NCBI GenBank assembly: GCA_030598425.1
Contig: JAUVPY010000163.1
Location: forward strand, 1 to 6,578
Direction: 5' to 3'
Source: Anaerolineae bacterium
GTDB taxonomy: Bacteria; Chloroflexota; Anaerolineae; 4572-78; NAK82
Length of the DNA stretch: 6,578 nt
Shown here: one piece after another, positions 4,084 through 6,578 of the stretch
Layout: every line of letters begins with the position of its first letter
Numbering within the stretch: position 1 is the stretch's first letter
Position numbers and translations under genes: made by a program
Notes under the pieces: generated by a model
What the model saw: only the letters and a program-made list of their open reading frames with translations
Told to the model about the DNA's origin: nothing
Database searches by the model: none

Positions 4084-6368
4084 TACGCTTAACCGTTGTC
4101 CTTACGATAGCCCTATGCCTGATCAGCTTTGTGCCAGGGAGTATGGCCTCGGCGCAAGACGCTCCGTTCGATCTGCAAGCGGCCATTGACGCCGCCCAAC
4201 CGGGAGCGGTGATCCAGGTGCCGCCGGGTGTCTACCAGGGCAACTTTGTGATCGAAAAGCCGATAACGCTGGAGGGGATTGATTGGCCCGTTCTCGACGG
4301 AGGAGATGAAGGCCACGTCATCGAGATCACGGAGGCCCCCGACGTCACCATTCGTGGTCTGGTTATCCGCAACAGTGGAGCTCGATTGGACAAGGAAAAC
4401 GCCGGCATTGCCGTGGACAAATCACCCCGGCTTGTGGCCGAGAACAACCGCCTGGAAAACACCCTCTTCGGCATCTACATCAGAAGCTCGGACGGCAGCC
4501 GGATTGCCCATAACGTGATCGGTGCCAAAGACCTGCCGGTGCCGGCCCGGGGTGACGGCATTCGGGTCTGGTATAGCCACAACACCGAGGTGATCGGCAA
4601 CCGGGTCGACAAGGGCCGTGACGTAGTGATGTGGTTTAACGACGGCTCCGTCATCCGTGACAACGTCATCACGAACGGCCGCTATGGGCTGCACTTTATG
4701 TATTGTGACGATAATCTGGTCGAGAACAATCGATCGGAGGGCAACTCGGTTGGTGGCTTTCTCATGTACAGCCGCCGCCTGACGATGCGCGGCAACATCT
4801 TCGCCAACAATCGCGGGCCCAGCGGATACGGTATTGGCCTGAAAGATATGGATGGCGTGGAAGCGACCGACAACTTGTTCAGTGGCAACCGGGTTGGCCT
4901 GTACTTCGACAACTCGCCCTCGTCAGTGGATGTCAGCCAGAATTTTACCCACAACGCATTTGTCCATAACGACATCGGTGTCTTGTTCAACCCGTCCGTC
5001 AAGCGGAATCACTTTGGTCAGAACAGTTTCATCGACAACCTCGAGCAGGTGGGCCTGACGGGCAGTGGCACGTTTCAAGGCAATAGCTTTAGCGTAGACG
5101 GCCAGGGTAACTTCTGGAGTGATTACGCCGGCTACGATGCAGCGGGCGACGGCCTGGGCGATTTGCCCTACGTCTCCAAAAGCCTGTTCGAGAATATGAT
5201 GGACAAAAACCCGGAGCTGCGCCTGTTCCAACTCAGCCCGGCCCAGGCGGCGGTCGATATGGCCGCTCGTGCCTTTCCCATCTTCCAACCCCAACCTAAG
5301 TTTACCGACGACGCCCCCCTGATGTCGCCTGTCATCCCGGCCATCACGCCTCCCTCGTCTGGCCCGGCCTGGCCTCTGTGGGCCGCCACGCTGACCCTGC
5401 TGACCCTGTCCGCGTTAACCATCGCGGGCGGGACATTCGCACCTTCTGGAGGCCCACGTATCACGCAGGATACCGCAAGAAATATAGGACACAGACCTAT
5501 GATAAAAGTTACCAATCTCACCAAGAAATTCGGGGACTTCACCGCCGTAGACAACCTGTCCTTTGAGATCGCCTCCGGCGAAGCCGTCGCCTTGTGGGGG
5601 CCAAACGGCGCGGGCAAAACGACTGTGATTCGCAGCCTGCTGGGATTGTACGTTGCTCAAGGCGAACTGCGGGTGAACGGTTGGGACTCACGAAAAGACG
5701 GGAAAAGAGCCAGGGCTGCGGTGGGATACGTGCCCCAGGAGCTGGCCTTCTACGACGATCTTTCGGCCCGTCACACGCTACTGTTTTATGCCAGGCTAAA
5801 AGGGGTGCCCGCTCCACGCGCCGAGGAAGTGCTGGCAGAAGTTGGGCTGTCCGGCCACGGCGACAAGCCTGTCTCGGCCCTATCGGGTGGGATGAAGCAG
5901 CGCCTGGCGCTGGCTATTGCCCTGCTGGCCGACCCTCCGCTGCTGATGTTGGACGAGCCGACCAGCAACCTGGATGCGACAGCCCGGGACGACTTCATTA
6001 AGCTGCTGCTACGGCAAAAGGCGGCGGGCAAAACCTTGCTCTTGACCTCCCATCGTTTGGAAGAGATCGAGATATTGGCCACGCGGGTCTTGGTTCTGGA
6101 GGACGGCAGACTCAAGACGATCTGCGAAAACCCGACGGATTTGGCCGACCAACTGGGGATGCATACCGGGCTCAAACTGATAATACCACGGGCCATGCGC
6201 GACAGCGCCTTGAATCTTTTGCAGGCGCAAGGTTATGATGCCGCCAGCAACGGAACCGGTCTGCGTGTGACCGTTTCACCGTCGGCCAAGACAGCCCCTA
6301 TTCAAACCTTGCTGGACGCAGATATCGAAATAAGCGATTTTGAAGTGGACAACGGATTTCAGGAGTAA
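4080..6368 (+). CDS. nosD-nosF: NosD-NosF in-frame fusion (CuZ maturation machinery)
   Basis: One uninterrupted 762-residue frame joins two proteins normally encoded separately. Residues 1-25 are a Sec signal peptide (cleavage near ASA-QD). Residues ~30-400 are the NosD parallel beta-helix (PbH1/CASH repeats rich in N-x-I/L rungs), including the NosD-type NFWSDYAGYDAAGDGLGDLPY region (344-364). A proline-rich stretch (402-430) leads to one membrane helix at ~430-452. From M474 follows a full ABC ATPase like NosF: Walker A GPNGAGKT (507-514), Q-loop Q553, signature LSGGMKQR (601-608), Walker B LLMLDEP (621-627), D-loop and switch H658. NosD outside, helix, then ATPase inside is topologically consistent. 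NosD, NosF and NosY form an ABC-type complex needed to assemble the CuZ site of NosZ. The start ATG overlaps the nosB stop (ATGA). Alternatives: a separate NosF from the internal ATG at 5499, or a sequencing error that removed a stop. Confidence 0.88.
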   Translation: MIRLTVVLTIALCLISFVPGSMASAQDAPFDLQAAIDAAQPGAVIQVPPGVYQGNFVIEKPITLEGIDWPVLDGGDEGHVIEITEAPDVTIRGLVIRNSGARLDKENAGIAVDKSPRLVAENNRLENTLFGIYIRSSDGSRIAHNVIGAKDLPVPARGDGIRVWYSHNTEVIGNRVDKGRDVVMWFNDGSVIRDNVITNGRYGLHFMYCDDNLVENNRSEGNSVGGFLMYSRRLTMRGNIFANNRGPSGYGIGLKDMDGVEATDNLFSGNRVGLYFDNSPSSVDVSQNFTHNAFVHNDIGVLFNPSVKRNHFGQNSFIDNLEQVGLTGSGTFQGNSFSVDGQGNFWSDYAGYDAAGDGLGDLPYVSKSLFENMMDKNPELRLFQLSPAQAAVDMAARAFPIFQPQPKFTDDAPLMSPVIPAITPPSSGPAWPLWAATLTLLTLSALTIAGGTFAPSGGPRITQDTARNIGHRPMIKVTNLTKKFGDFTAVDNLSFEIASGEAVALWGPNGAGKTTVIRSLLGLYVAQGELRVNGWDSRKDGKRARAAVGYVPQELAFYDDLSARHTLLFYARLKGVPAPRAEEVLAEVGLSGHGDKPVSALSGGMKQRLALAIALLADPPLLMLDEPTSNLDATARDDFIKLLLRQKAAGKTLLLTSHRLEEIEILATRVLVLEDGRLKTICENPTDLADQLGMHTGLKLIIPRAMRDSALNLLQAQGYDAASNGTGLRVTVSPSAKTAPIQTLLDADIEISDFEVDNGFQE
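5486..5501 (+). promoter_or_regulatory. Possible internal NosF start with weak ribosome site
   Basis: Within the fused frame, AGGA (5486-5489) precedes an in-frame ATG (5499-5501) by 9 nt. The ATG begins MIKVTNLTKKFG, exactly where a free NosF would start. If used, both a fused protein and a free 289-residue ATPase would be made. The site is read directly; its use is uncertain. Confidence 0.35.
5499..6368 (+). other. nosF: NosF ABC-ATPase module of the fusion
   Basis: This is the C-terminal 289 residues of the fused frame, listed apart because it equals a complete NosF (usually about 300 aa). All nucleotide-binding motifs are intact, with catalytic Glu626 after Walker B. The tail (~690-762) after the ATPase core has no catalytic motifs and ends EISDFEVDNGFQE, like the C-terminal region of ABC-2-type exporter ATPases. 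It would power the NosDFY complex from the cytoplasm; its NosY permease partner is not in the window. Confidence 0.85.
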
Positions 6369-6384
6369 GTGGGAGGATTAGTTG

Positions 6385-6578
6385 ATGCGTATCCTGGCGA
6401 TTATCTCGGGTGAGTATGGACAGCGACACGTGGACAACGTACGTGACCATAGTCCCCCGGACTGGACGACTGAAATCTGGCAAGCGCCAGCCATACTACC
6501 ACCCATCGTAGATTATCCAGAGGATTACGTGCCAGAAGACCTGCCTCCCGCTGACTTGATCCTATCTTTTGCCGAGAA
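6385..6578 (+). CDS. DUF166-like protein, N-terminal part (cut by window end)
   Basis: Sixty-four codons are visible before the sequence ends. The start ATG at 6385 follows a very good Shine-Dalgarno GGGAGG (6371-6376) with 8-nt spacing, only 16 bp after the nosDF stop, so it is almost certainly co-transcribed. The protein opens with a short beta-strand then a turn, MRILAIISGEYGQRHVDNV, followed by PPIVDYPEDYVPEDLPPADL and LILSFAE. This pattern (strand-SGEYG-R-x4-N, later a D-P-E-x-Y-P-E-D-L-P stretch and 'DLI' strand) resembles the DUF166 family (PF02593), uncharacterised proteins once labelled thymidylate-synthase-like. The assignment is from memory of the family and rests on the N-terminus alone. 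No signal peptide is seen. It does not look like NosY, NosL or a cytochrome, the genes more usual after nosF. Confidence 0.6.
   Translation, partial: MRILAIISGEYGQRHVDNVRDHSPPDWTTEIWQAPAILPPIVDYPEDYVPEDLPPADLILSFAE

Noticed and set aside
5594..6001. Plus-strand 135-codon frame and minus-strand frame 5786-6196 in the NosF region
   Set aside because: Both overlap the ATPase with intact Walker and signature motifs; compositions are Arg/Gly- and Ser-rich shadows.

Overview
The window carries the front half of a nitrous oxide reductase (nos) gene cluster of the 'atypical' or clade II type. Layout: a divergent Crp/Fnr-family regulator on the minus strand (3-680); a compact regulatory gap with a near-perfect 16-bp palindrome lying over a strong sigma70-like promoter (681-843); then on the plus strand a small ferredoxin (844-1074), nosZ (1173-3218), a spacer with two inverted-repeat structures (3219-3408), a NosB-like membrane protein (3409-4083), an unusual single ORF joining NosD to NosF (4080-6368), and the 5' end of a DUF166-like gene cut off by the window edge (6385-6578). 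No tRNA, rRNA, CRISPR array, transposase or integrase was seen.

The organism is not stated. Moderately high GC, good Shine-Dalgarno sites, the gene order nosZ - membrane protein - nosD - nosF without nosR, and a NosZ with a lipoprotein signal in place of a Tat signal all suggest a clade II N2O reducer. A Chloroflexota lineage such as Anaerolineae or Caldilineae is my best guess, but it is an inference and not proven by any marker here.

How the parts fit: NosZ carries all seven CuZ histidines and a complete CuA motif, so it should reduce N2O to N2 outside the cytoplasmic membrane, probably tethered by a lipid. NosD with the NosF ATPase (and NosY, not in the window) forms the ABC-type machine that supports CuZ assembly. 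The NosB-like protein is a clade II membrane component of uncertain role, and the ferredoxin is a candidate cytoplasmic electron carrier. The Crp/Fnr protein is the likely local regulator of itself and of the ferredoxin-nosZ unit.

The most unusual points are the in-frame NosD-NosF fusion, whose predicted topology (secreted NosD, one transmembrane helix, cytoplasmic ATPase) makes physical sense; the lipoprotein NosZ; a 101-bp MITE-like palindromic element between nosZ and nosB; and a DUF166-like gene where nosY might be expected.
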